Shown here: piece after piece, positions 1 to 5,835 of the stretch | How the letters are laid out: each line of letters opens with the position of its first letter | How positions within the stretch are numbered: the first letter of the stretch is position 1 | Assembly: GCA_007131555.1 (NCBI GenBank) | Contig: SLQH01000068.1 | Coordinates: forward strand, 1-7,121 | From: Planctomycetota bacterium | GTDB taxonomy: Bacteria > Planctomycetota > UBA11346 | Length of the DNA stretch: 7,121 nt | Direction: 5' to 3' | The notes under the pieces: model-generated | Told to the model about the DNA's origin: nothing | Seen by the model: only the letters and a program-made list of their open reading frames with translations | The model's database searches: none | Translations under genes and position numbers: made by a program

Positions 1-39
1 CGACGTCCAGGCTGGTATTGGGCGAAGGCATGGCATCCA

Positions 40-64
40 CGCGTCTGCACGCGGGCCAAGGCCC
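40..64. repeat. Two adjacent small hairpins
   Basis: CGCGT at 40-44 pairs perfectly with ACGCG at 49-53 around a CTGC loop. Immediately after, GGGCC at 53-57 is inverted as GGCCC at 60-64. No T-run follows, so an intrinsic terminator for a gene to the left of the window is possible but not shown. No convincing gene is seen in 1-260: the forward reading frames here have no family resemblance and cross the repeat remnant. Confidence 0.3.
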
Positions 65-97
65 GGTGCTCCGTGGTGGGTTTGGGGTGGGCGGTGG

Positions 98-165
98 TTG
101 CTGGCGAGTCCGGGGCCGAAGGTGCGCTGTGCCATGCTCGGTCGCTCTCCCTTGCAGACTCTCGG
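98..165 (+). repeat. Decayed right-end copy of the MITE-like element
   Basis: Positions 135-161 match 1168-1194, the right end of the element at 1031-1197, at 25 of 27 bases in the same orientation; both share TGCTCGGTCGCT, then TCCCTT and CAGACTC. The match continues leftward with more substitutions and one gap through about 121, and faintly to about 98. The left half and left terminal repeat are not recognisable. The likely reading is an older, truncated copy of the same repeat family. The boundary at 98 is soft; 121-161 is well supported. Confidence 0.65.
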
Positions 166-208
166 GTCCGGCTGATGACCCGTCACTGCCGTCAGACGCG
201 ACCGCCCC

Positions 209-236
209 TTGATGCTGTGCGGCGATTCGTGACAAT
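209..236 (+). promoter_or_regulatory. Possible sigma70-type promoter of the 261 gene
   Basis: TTGATG (209-214) and GACAAT (231-236) each match four of six bases of the -35 and -10 consensus, with a 16-bp spacer. Transcription would begin near 243, just ahead of the purine-rich AGAGGGG ribosome binding site. This is a motif match only; such matches arise by chance. Confidence 0.25.
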
Positions 237-260
237 CACTGTTACGAGAGGGGTACCGCA

Positions 261-1001
261 ATGGCCTTCCGCGACAAGATCACCACGTTCTTCGGCCGCA
301 AAGCCAAGTCCAAGGATGATATGGCGACACCACGGGAGTATGGGTCTCAGAAGGATTCCTTGTCACAGGATCAAGATGCCGAGGAGCAGTCGCGCCTGCA
401 TGTGCCCAGTCCGGCCACCGAGGAGGAGCGCCGCGAGTTGGTCCAGCAGATGCACGAGGACTTCTGTTTGGTCGGTTCGGTGCTGGACCGTCTGGGGGAC
501 CATGTCCAGTCGAGTCTCCAGGTCATGCGCGACATGCATGCCGCCCAGCAACGCCTGCCCGAGATCATGGACCGTCAGCTCCAGGTCGCTGATCAGACCG
601 CCGCCGCCGCCCAGGCCAGCGGCGCAGCCCTGCACAGCCTGACGGAGGCCCTGCAGCGGCGTGATGAGACCCAGGAGCAGGCCGTCATCCAGCTCAAGCT
701 GTTGGCCCAGGAGATGGCCGCCCAGCGCCAGCATGACAAGGAGCGGGCCGATCTGTTGCTGATGGCCCAGCGCTCCGGGCGGCGCCTCATGGCGGTGGTG
801 CTGTTTCTGCTGTTCATCCTGTTCATCGGCGTGCTGGCCCTGCTTTTGGCGGTGGTCCTGCAGATGGGGCCATTTCGCGACCGGGTGACGACCAGCCGGG
901 GCGAGCCCATTGATGTCTGGTCTCGGACCGAGGCCCTCGATGCCGCCCGGAGCAGTCCCGATCCGATCATCCGCGAGCGTGCGGCCGAGGTTTCACGCTG
1001 A
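261..1001 (+). CDS. Unknown coiled-coil protein with one C-terminal membrane segment
   Basis: I do not recognise a family for this 246-residue protein. The N-terminal 50 residues are charged and probably disordered. Residues about 54-170 are rich in E, Q, R, A and L in a helical, coiled-coil-like pattern (for example EEERRELVQQMHED, then LTEALQRRDETQEQAVIQLK). A strongly hydrophobic segment spans about 176-200 and is preceded by RRL, consistent with a cytoplasmic N-terminus and a 46-residue outer tail; there is no signal peptide. The start is supported by AGAGGGG at 246-252, eight bases before ATG. It sits between a repeat remnant and a MITE-like element, so it is probably transcribed alone. 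A coiled-coil scaffold, oligomerising membrane protein or tethering factor are all possible; function is unknown. That it is a real gene is fairly safe, given codon pattern, ribosome site and coherent protein architecture. Confidence 0.8.
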   Translation: MAFRDKITTFFGRKAKSKDDMATPREYGSQKDSLSQDQDAEEQSRLHVPSPATEEERRELVQQMHEDFCLVGSVLDRLGDHVQSSLQVMRDMHAAQQRLPEIMDRQLQVADQTAAAAQASGAALHSLTEALQRRDETQEQAVIQLKLLAQEMAAQRQHDKERADLLLMAQRSGRRLMAVVLFLLFILFIGVLALLLAVVLQMGPFRDRVTTSRGEPIDVWSRTEALDAARSSPDPIIRERAAEVSR

Positions 1002-1030
1002 ACCCATTCTGTCAGTGGCCGTTCACCCTT

Positions 1031-1197
1031 TAGGAGCCTGTAAGGAATAGACTGACACTTCGCCTGGCTTGGCCTTTTCGGCCCCGATTCCGCCGAAATC
1101 CTCACCATAGCTACGGCTATGGCTGCGGTTTTCGACGAAATCGTGTCTCGAAAATGCACTGCGCTTGTGCTCGGTCGCTATCCCTTACAGACTCCTA
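1031..1197. mobile_element. MITE-like non-coding element with terminal inverted repeats
   Basis: The left end, TAGGAGCCTGTAAGGAATAG (1031-1050), is the inverse of the right end at 1178-1197 with two mismatches in 20. Inside, CCATAGC (1105-1111) and GCTATGG (1116-1122) form a perfect hairpin with a TACG loop. CGAAA (1094-1098) and TTTCG (1130-1134) extend it as an outer stem, with partial pairing between. A competing stem pairs TTTCGGC (1076-1082) with GCCGAAA (1092-1098). At 167 bp it encodes no transposase, so it would depend on one elsewhere. No long target-site duplication is visible; the ends read TA outward, which could be a TA duplication as in IS630/mariner-type elements, but this is inference. 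It ends 47 bp before the next gene. Confidence 0.7.
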
Positions 1198-1212
1198 GTG
1201 ATGTGGTATGGT
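1184..1212 (+). promoter_or_regulatory. Possible hybrid promoter: -35 in the element, -10 outside it
   Basis: CTTACA (1184-1189), inside the right terminal repeat, is 17 bp from TATGGT (1207-1212). The latter has an extended -10 TG at 1204-1205 and lies just outside the element. Each hexamer matches four of six consensus bases. The predicted start near 1219 leaves a leader of about 26 bases carrying the AAGGAG site. If real, insertion of the element created or altered the promoter of the 1245 gene. Confidence 0.35.
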
Positions 1213-1244
1213 CACCAGTCCATTGTCTCCTCAAGGAGTGGTTC

Positions 1245-2975
1245 ATGTTCGGATCGGTTCCTCCCGATGGGTCCAAGCCAGTACGTTTTCGCCTGCGCAG
1301 GAAAGACGACCAGCCGTCCGGTGTGCGTGGCCCTCAGCCGGCCATCAAGCGTCGTGAGCGCATACGGCTCCTGCTGTTCTGCTGCGGTACCATGGTCTTC
1401 TTCGTGGTCCTGGCCACTATCCTGCAACGTGGTCGTGAGGCGACGCCCTCCGGTCCTGCCGGTCTGGGTGAGCAGCTTGATGATGTGGTGATCGAGGACC
1501 GTCCTCTGCCTGATCTCGAGGCGGTTGCCGCCCTGCCTGATTATGACACCCTGGCCGCTCTGGCCTCGCGGGTCGCCAAGCATCTTGATGATCATCGAGA
1601 TCTGTATCTGCATTTCACGTCGTTCTCGCCCAGTTCCTTTGCTTGGGCCCAGGCCCAATTGCTACGAGACCGCGAACAGCGCCCCTCCTATCAGGGTTTT
1701 GATGTCCAGTCGATCCTGCGCGATACGGTGCCTCTGGGGGCGCCGCTGCTGGTGACCGGTGGGCTGGTCGATCTGCGTTCCGAGACCATTGTCGGGAGCG
1801 GTGGCGATGGCCGCCCTGACGAGGAATGGTGGCGGATGACGGTGTTGCTGCACAACCTGCATGAGCAGAGCTGGTATCTCCATGTCGTGGCCCCGTCATG
1901 GGCCATGCCCGAGGATCTGGCGACCGGCGACACGCTGCGTTTCGCCGGTCGTTATCTGGGGGTGGTCGACATGCCGGCGGTTGATGACCAGATGGTCCCC
2001 ATCCCCACCATGGCAGCTGGCGTGGTGCGGGTCGCCGATCAGAGCGAGCAAGAGGTGATCGGATTGCTCGGCCTGGGTCGTGAGGCGGCTGCCGGGGGGC
2101 GTTGGCGGTCCGATCCTCAGGTCTTCGACCTGATCGATGATAGCCGTTTCGTCCTTGAGCTGCGTCCCTATTACTACCTGCTGGGCAAGGTCCGCAATGA
2201 GGCCAGCGTTGAGCGTGATCCCTACCGGGATGCCGAAGACGGCATCCAGCGGGCTCTTGATCTGCATTTGCAGCCCGAGGATTTCCGTGGTCAGGCCTTC
2301 AGTATTGAAGGACGGGTATGGGATGTCCGCGAGGACTACGAGGTGGCCCGCGACCAGCCCTTCAACGTGCGGCGGGTCTACCGCATCCGGCTGTGGAAGC
2401 GGGTATTCGGAGTCGATCATCCGGTCCAGCGCGGCGACGAGATCGAGATCAGCCGATCCGGTTGGCTGCATCTCTTTGAGTTGGCGGTGATTGATCAAGG
2501 CGGCCTCAAACCTGAGGATCTGCCCCAGCCGGGTCAGATGGTACGGGCCAGGGGGCGCTTCCTCAAGGTGCATGGCTATCCCATTGCGCCCAATCCCCTG
2601 CGCGATCATTACAGCGGCATCTCCCGCCAGAGCAACGAGGCCTACGCCAAGCTGTTCGTGGTCCCATCTTTTGAGATCCTGCCCGATCCGGTACCGATCG
2701 ACTGGACCTACCTGACCATCATATTCCTGGGCATAGCCATCAGCTTTGGGGTATGGATGGCGGTGTTGATTCGCGGTGAGACCATGACCCATCATGCGGT
2801 GATGGGGCCGGTGGAGCGTCTACGGGCCACCCGTCGCAAGCTCCACAAACAAGCTGCCCAGAACGGTCAGTCTGCCGCATCTGATGATGGGCATGATCCG
2901 GTGGTGGCTGCGGATGCCGATGCTGCCGACGAGTCTGATCCTGACGCCGTCCGCAACAGCGATGAAGACGGCTGA
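1245..2975 (+). CDS. Unknown two-membrane-segment envelope protein with internal duplication
   Basis: This 576-residue protein belongs to no family I recognise. The start at 1245 is chosen because AAGGAG (1233-1238) lies six bases upstream; the frame is open back to 1119, but that stretch lies in the repeat element. The N-terminus is basic and followed by a membrane segment at about 41-61. A large, probably extracytoplasmic region spans 62-488, a second membrane segment about 489-511, and then a cytoplasmic tail, first basic and then very acidic. Two parts of the outer region resemble each other. G173-LVDLR-178 echoes G356-RVWDVRED-364. PEDLATGDTLRFAGRYLG from P222 echoes PEDLPQPGQMVRARGRFLK from P423. 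The alternation of short strands suggests OB-like beta modules, which is inference. It may bind a ligand or partner at the membrane, but there is no catalytic motif. Confidence 0.8.
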   Translation: MFGSVPPDGSKPVRFRLRRKDDQPSGVRGPQPAIKRRERIRLLLFCCGTMVFFVVLATILQRGREATPSGPAGLGEQLDDVVIEDRPLPDLEAVAALPDYDTLAALASRVAKHLDDHRDLYLHFTSFSPSSFAWAQAQLLRDREQRPSYQGFDVQSILRDTVPLGAPLLVTGGLVDLRSETIVGSGGDGRPDEEWWRMTVLLHNLHEQSWYLHVVAPSWAMPEDLATGDTLRFAGRYLGVVDMPAVDDQMVPIPTMAAGVVRVADQSEQEVIGLLGLGREAAAGGRWRSDPQVFDLIDDSRFVLELRPYYYLLGKVRNEASVERDPYRDAEDGIQRALDLHLQPEDFRGQAFSIEGRVWDVREDYEVARDQPFNVRRVYRIRLWKRVFGVDHPVQRGDEIEISRSGWLHLFELAVIDQGGLKPEDLPQPGQMVRARGRFLKVHGYPIAPNPLRDHYSGISRQSNEAYAKLFVVPSFEILPDPVPIDWTYLTIIFLGIAISFGVWMAVLIRGETMTHHAVMGPVERLRATRRKLHKQAAQNGQSAASDDGHDPVVAADADAADESDPDAVRNSDEDG

Positions 2976-3099
2976 GGCCGGCTTGTCGGCAAACAGGGCC
3001 GGTGGTGGATGCGTAGTGGCGTCATTGAGGGCATGAGCCCAGCCTTTCATCATCCATGACGGCTCTGCCCGTCCATCTTGTAGCAAAGGATCTTCTCCC

Positions 3100-3690
3100 A
3101 TGACCAGTCTCGTCACTCGTGAAGCCCCCGATTTCACCGCCCAGGCGGTGCTCCCTGATGGAACCTTCTCCGAGATCACCCTGGCGCAGCAACGCGGCAA
3201 CCATGTCGTGCTGTTCTTCTATCCCCTCGACTTCACCTTCGTCTGCCCGTCTGAGATCCTGGCCTTCGATCGGGCCGTCGATCAGTTCGCTGAACGTCAT
3301 ACCAAGCTCTTCGGTATTTCGGTGGATTCCCATTTCACGCATTGGGCCTGGCGCAATACCCCGGTTGACCAGGGCGGTATCGGTCCGGTCCGCTATCCGC
3401 TGATCAGTGACCTGGACAAGAACATTGCCCGTGACTACGGGGTGCTGGTCAATGAATCGGTGGCCTTGCGCGGTCTGTTCCTCATTGATCGGCAGGGCAT
3501 CGTTCGCCATCAGCTGGTCAACGACCTGCCCCTCGGGCGCAGTGTCGAAGAGGCCATCCGGGTCCTTGATGCCCTGCAGTTCACCGAGGAACACGGCGAG
3601 GTGTGCCCGGCCAACTGGCGCCGGGGTCAACCGGCGATGGTCCCCAGCGCCGAGGGTGTGGCCAGCTATCTGGCCCAACACCATGCTTGA
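3100..3690 (+). CDS. Typical 2-Cys peroxiredoxin (AhpC/TSA, Prx1 type)
   Basis: This cytoplasmic thiol peroxidase reduces H2O2, organic hydroperoxides and peroxynitrite; it is recycled by thioredoxin or an AhpF-like reductase, neither of which is in the window. At 196 residues it has the usual length. The active-site PxxxTxxC motif is at P42-C49 within DFTFVCPSEI. C49 is the peroxidatic cysteine, T46 and R124 (ALRGLFLID) complete the site, and C169 in GEVCPANW is the resolving cysteine, giving an intersubunit disulfide. It contains GGIG at 92-95, similar to the GGLG of hyperoxidation-sensitive enzymes, but ends in SYLAQHHA without a clear YF motif. AAAGGA at 3085-3090 supports the start, nine bases upstream. 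It lies 198 bp before the superoxide reductase gene, whose product H2O2 is its natural substrate. Confidence 0.96.
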   Translation: MTSLVTREAPDFTAQAVLPDGTFSEITLAQQRGNHVVLFFYPLDFTFVCPSEILAFDRAVDQFAERHTKLFGISVDSHFTHWAWRNTPVDQGGIGPVRYPLISDLDKNIARDYGVLVNESVALRGLFLIDRQGIVRHQLVNDLPLGRSVEEAIRVLDALQFTEEHGEVCPANWRRGQPAMVPSAEGVASYLAQHHA

Positions 3691-3703
3691 ACGCTTCCGG
3701 GCG

Positions 3704-3756
3704 CGACCATAGAGTAGGGTCGTCGAGTCGGTCTGGGTATCGACCCCGTGAGGGGT
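3704..3756 (+). promoter_or_regulatory. Foldable leader with alternative hairpins before the superoxide reductase gene
   Basis: Four segments can pair in order: CGACC (3704-3708) with GGTCG (3718-3722); GGGTCG (3717-3722) with CGACCC (3741-3746); and ACCCC (3743-3747) with GGGGT (3752-3756) around a GTGA, GNRA-type loop. The middle pairing excludes the other two, as in attenuators. A further hairpin, CCGAT/ATCGG, lies at 3808-3821. No T-run follows the last stem, so it is not a classic terminator. No known riboswitch was recognised, and no good promoter was seen in 3691-3888. Confidence 0.3.
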
Positions 3757-3888
3757 ATGAGCGTGTGCTGAAGGCCTGCTCACGGTCGCACGAGGGCGAT
3801 TGTTGTTCCGATCATCATCGGTCCGGCTGTGGTGACGCTGACGACCATTGCCGGCACCATCTTTTCATTGTCAGTAGCGGGAGTCTCC

Positions 3889-4260
3889 ATGGCTGTCATC
3901 AACGATATCTTCCATTGTCCTCTGTGTGGACATGTCATCGAAGTGCTTGGCAAGGGTGCCGGCACCCTGGTGTGCTGCGACAAGCCGATGCAGCAGCTTG
4001 AGGCCAATACCACCGATGCGGCCCAGGAAAAGCATGTCCCGGTGGTCAACCTGGACGATGGCAAGATCACCGTCCAGGTCGGTTCCGTGGCCCATCCGAT
4101 GACTGAAGAGCACTACATCATGTGGATCGAGGCGATCGTTGATGGCATCACCTATCGGGCAGATCTCAAGCCGGGCGATGCCCCGACTGCCGTGTTCTGC
4201 GGCGGCCAGCAGGTCTGTGTACGGGCTTACTGCAATCTCCACGGCTTGTGGAAGGCCTGA
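3889..4260 (+). CDS. dfx: Desulfoferrodoxin (2Fe-superoxide reductase)
   Basis: Superoxide reductase (EC 1.15.1.2) reduces superoxide to H2O2 in the cytoplasm of anaerobes, taking electrons usually from rubredoxin, which is not encoded here. The 123-residue protein has the full two-domain layout. The N-terminal desulforedoxin-type domain has C10, C13 and the C29-C30 pair for the Fe(Cys)4 centre. The C-terminal domain has catalytic iron ligands H49 (EKHVP), H69 (VAHPM), H75 (EEHYIMW), C115 and H118 (YCNLHG). The conserved E47-K48 precedes H49. The start follows GCGGGAG five bases upstream and gives the normal family N-terminus; an upstream in-frame GTG at 3829 would add 20 unusual residues. 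Two extra cysteines, C104 and C110, lie close to ligand C115. The peroxiredoxin upstream suggests a two-step superoxide-to-water route. Confidence 0.97.
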   Translation: MAVINDIFHCPLCGHVIEVLGKGAGTLVCCDKPMQQLEANTTDAAQEKHVPVVNLDDGKITVQVGSVAHPMTEEHYIMWIEAIVDGITYRADLKPGDAPTAVFCGGQQVCVRAYCNLHGLWKA

Positions 4261-4269
4261 GTCCATCGG

Positions 4270-4306
4270 GCCCCTGGCGGTGGTCACAGCTGTGATCTGC
4301 CGGGGC
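4270..4306 (+). terminator. Long GC-rich hairpin after dfx
   Basis: GCCCC (4270-4274) pairs with GGGGC (4302-4306), GGCGG (4276-4280) with CTGCC (4297-4301) using one G-T pair, and TCACAG (4284-4289) with CTGTGA (4290-4295), leaving small bulges. It begins ten bases after the dfx stop. There is no T-run, so it may be a terminator of the non-canonical type, an mRNA-stabilising end, or, since TCACAGCTGTGA is a perfect 12-bp palindrome, a protein-binding site ahead of the kinase gene. Confidence 0.4.
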
Positions 4307-4400
4307 GCCCAACGGCCCTTGGCGAGGGAATCTGCGGTGCGGTGGTATCGTGGCATGGTGCTTCCGGCATCGTTTGATCATCCTTGTAGTGGGCGCGGCC

Positions 4401-5627
4401 ATGTTTGATGCTCTGCGCACCCGCACCCGGCTGTTGCTGGCCTTCTTGGGTCTGTATCTGGTCATAAGCGTGACCGCCGGTTGGTCAGCCTGGCGTCTGA
4501 TTGATCGTCAGTTGGCCCAGGCGGCGTCGGATTCGGCACGCCGGGTGGCGGGGGTGCTGGCCGGGGGCGGTTTCACCCTCAATGATCGGACCCTGCGTCT
4601 GATGCAGGAGCTGACCGGCTTCGACTTCGATCTGGTTGATGGTCCGGCCCGGGATGATCCCGGGGTGGTGACGGCCGTGATCAGTGATGGTGTGCATGGC
4701 GGCCGTCTGGTCGAGGTTCGTTATCATACTGCCGCCCACGCCAGGGCCTCGTCGGCAGTCCTGCTGGTCAGCGCTCTGTTTGTGGTTGGCGGGGCGGTGG
4801 CCTGTGCGGCGGTGTCCTGGTTGCTGTCCCGATATCTCGCCCGTCCTCTTGAGGTGCTGGACCGCAGTGCTCGGAGCATTGGCGATGGGCGGCTTGATGA
4901 GCCGGTGCCGGTGGTCGGTGGTGGTGAAGTGCGTGATCTGGCCCAGACCTTCGAGGTCATGCGCTGTCGGCTCCAGCAGTTGGATGCCGCCAATCGTCGT
5001 GCCGAACGCTTGGCGACCCTGGGCACGTTTACGGCGACCATCGCCCACGAGGTGCGCAATCCGCTGTCGGCCGTCCGTCTGACGGTGCAGATGCTGGCCC
5101 GCCGGTATCCCGATGACTCGGGGCTGGCGATGATCACCGATGAACTCGAACGTCTTGACATGATCGTCGATGAGCTGCTGGCCTACGCCAGGGGCATCAC
5201 CATCAATCCCGGTCCCTGCGCCCTGGAGGATGTCGCAGCGGATGTCATCCGCCTGTTGCGGCGCCAAGCAGAGCATGCCGGGGTGACCATGTCGGTGATG
5301 GGTGCGGCCTGTGTGCAGGCTGATGCCGTCCGTCTGCGTCAGGCCCTGCTCAATCTGGTGCTCAATGCCATCCAGGCTCAGCACGGCGGTGGGGCCGTGC
5401 GGATCAAGATCCTGGCTGATGGTTTTGTGGTCGAGGATGACGGTCCTGGTGTGGCTCCGGAGCTGCGCGACCGTCTGTTCACGCCCTTTGTCAGTGGCCA
5501 ATCCGGAGGGACCGGCCTGGGGCTCCATCTGGCCCACGAGATCCTGGCCGCACATGGGGCCCGTCTGGAGTATGATGATCAGGCCCCCGGCGGGCACTTT
5601 GTGGGTCGAGGCCTGACGCCGCCATGA
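4401..5627 (+). CDS. Membrane sensor histidine kinase (HAMP, HisKA, HATPase_c)
   Basis: This kinase senses a signal at the envelope, autophosphorylates on histidine and passes phosphate to a response regulator. From the ATG at 4401 it has 408 residues. Membrane segments lie at about 11-33 and 119-141, bracketing a small outer sensor region of about 85 residues. A HAMP linker (about 142-194) contains ARPLEVLDRSA. The H-box has H216 in TIAHEVRNPLS, the N-box N322 in LLNLVLNA, G1 is DDGPG near 346-350, an F-box-like LFTPFVSG follows, and G2 is GGTGLGLHLAHEI. All catalytic boxes are intact. An in-frame GTG at 4350 would add 17 residues; neither start has a clear ribosome site, and the ATG gives the more usual N-terminus. 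No response regulator is in the window, so its partner and signal are unknown. The HATPase tail after G2 is short, at the low end for the family. Confidence 0.93.
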   Translation: MFDALRTRTRLLLAFLGLYLVISVTAGWSAWRLIDRQLAQAASDSARRVAGVLAGGGFTLNDRTLRLMQELTGFDFDLVDGPARDDPGVVTAVISDGVHGGRLVEVRYHTAAHARASSAVLLVSALFVVGGAVACAAVSWLLSRYLARPLEVLDRSARSIGDGRLDEPVPVVGGGEVRDLAQTFEVMRCRLQQLDAANRRAERLATLGTFTATIAHEVRNPLSAVRLTVQMLARRYPDDSGLAMITDELERLDMIVDELLAYARGITINPGPCALEDVAADVIRLLRRQAEHAGVTMSVMGAACVQADAVRLRQALLNLVLNAIQAQHGGGAVRIKILADGFVVEDDGPGVAPELRDRLFTPFVSGQSGGTGLGLHLAHEILAAHGARLEYDDQAPGGHFVGRGLTPP

Positions 5628-5682
5628 CCGCTGCCAGCTGCCTCTTGGCTGGTGCTGTTATCGGTCTATGCTTCCGCATGAT

Positions 5683-5710
5683 GCACAGCAGGGGCTGTGC
5701 TCTTGCGTTT
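5683..5710 (+). terminator. Probable intrinsic terminator after the histidine kinase
   Basis: GCACAGC (5683-5689) and GCTGTGC (5694-5700) form a perfect 7-bp stem with an AGGG loop, followed by the T-rich but interrupted TCTTGCGTTT. It lies 55 bp after the kinase stop and well before xylA, the expected place for a terminator separating the two units. Confidence 0.55.
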
Positions 5711-5712
5711 GG

Positions 5713-5809
5713 CCTGAGATCAGGTCCCCCGTCGTCAGCGATGGGGCTCCTCATTGAGGGCCGTTAGCGGCTCAGGTCCGTCTGATCTGGGTCATGACCG
5801 TGCAATAGT
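5713..5809 (+). promoter_or_regulatory. Dyad-rich region upstream of xylA with a possible extended -10
   Basis: CCTGA-GA-TCAGG (5713-5724) is a perfect operator-like dyad. CCCCGTCG (5727-5734) and CGATGGGG (5739-5746) form an 8-bp stem with one G-T pair around TCAG. TGCAATAGT (5801-5809) resembles an extended -10 (TG, one base, then AATAGT, four of six); no good -35 was seen. These could be the control region of xylA, for a repressor not encoded here, but no binding protein can be named. Confidence 0.3.
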
Positions 5810-5835
5810 TCACCACTAGTCCTACGAGGATCACC

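Noticed and set aside
73..642. Forward frame of 189 codons overlapping the start of the 261 gene
   Set aside because: It crosses the repeat remnant, its translation is rich in R, S and P as shadows of GC-rich genes are, and it overlaps the better-supported 261-1001 gene in another frame.
1119..1244. N-terminal extension of the 1245 gene starting at ATG 1119
   Set aside because: It would be translated from the hairpin and right end of the repeat element. The ideal ribosome site sits before ATG 1245, and the extra residues look non-coding.
1896..2795. Reverse-strand open frame of 299 codons opposite the 1245 gene
   Set aside because: There is no ribosome site or recognisable domain. The forward frame has a strong AAGGAG site and a coherent membrane topology.
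3029..3040. GGGC-ATGA-GCCC hairpin after the 1245 gene as a terminator
   Set aside because: The stem has only four pairs and is followed by just a short T stretch (CTTTC); this is too weak to call.
3829..3888. Upstream GTG start giving desulfoferrodoxin a hydrophobic, signal-like N-terminus
   Set aside because: The stretch lacks the basic residues of a signal peptide, the family is cytoplasmic, and ATG 3889 has a good ribosome site and matches the usual family start.
4485..5597. Long reverse-strand open frame opposite the histidine kinase (370 codons)
   Set aside because: It is a mirror of the kinase frame in GC-rich DNA. Its translation is low-complexity in H, G, Q and T and has no domain, while the forward frame has every kinase motif.
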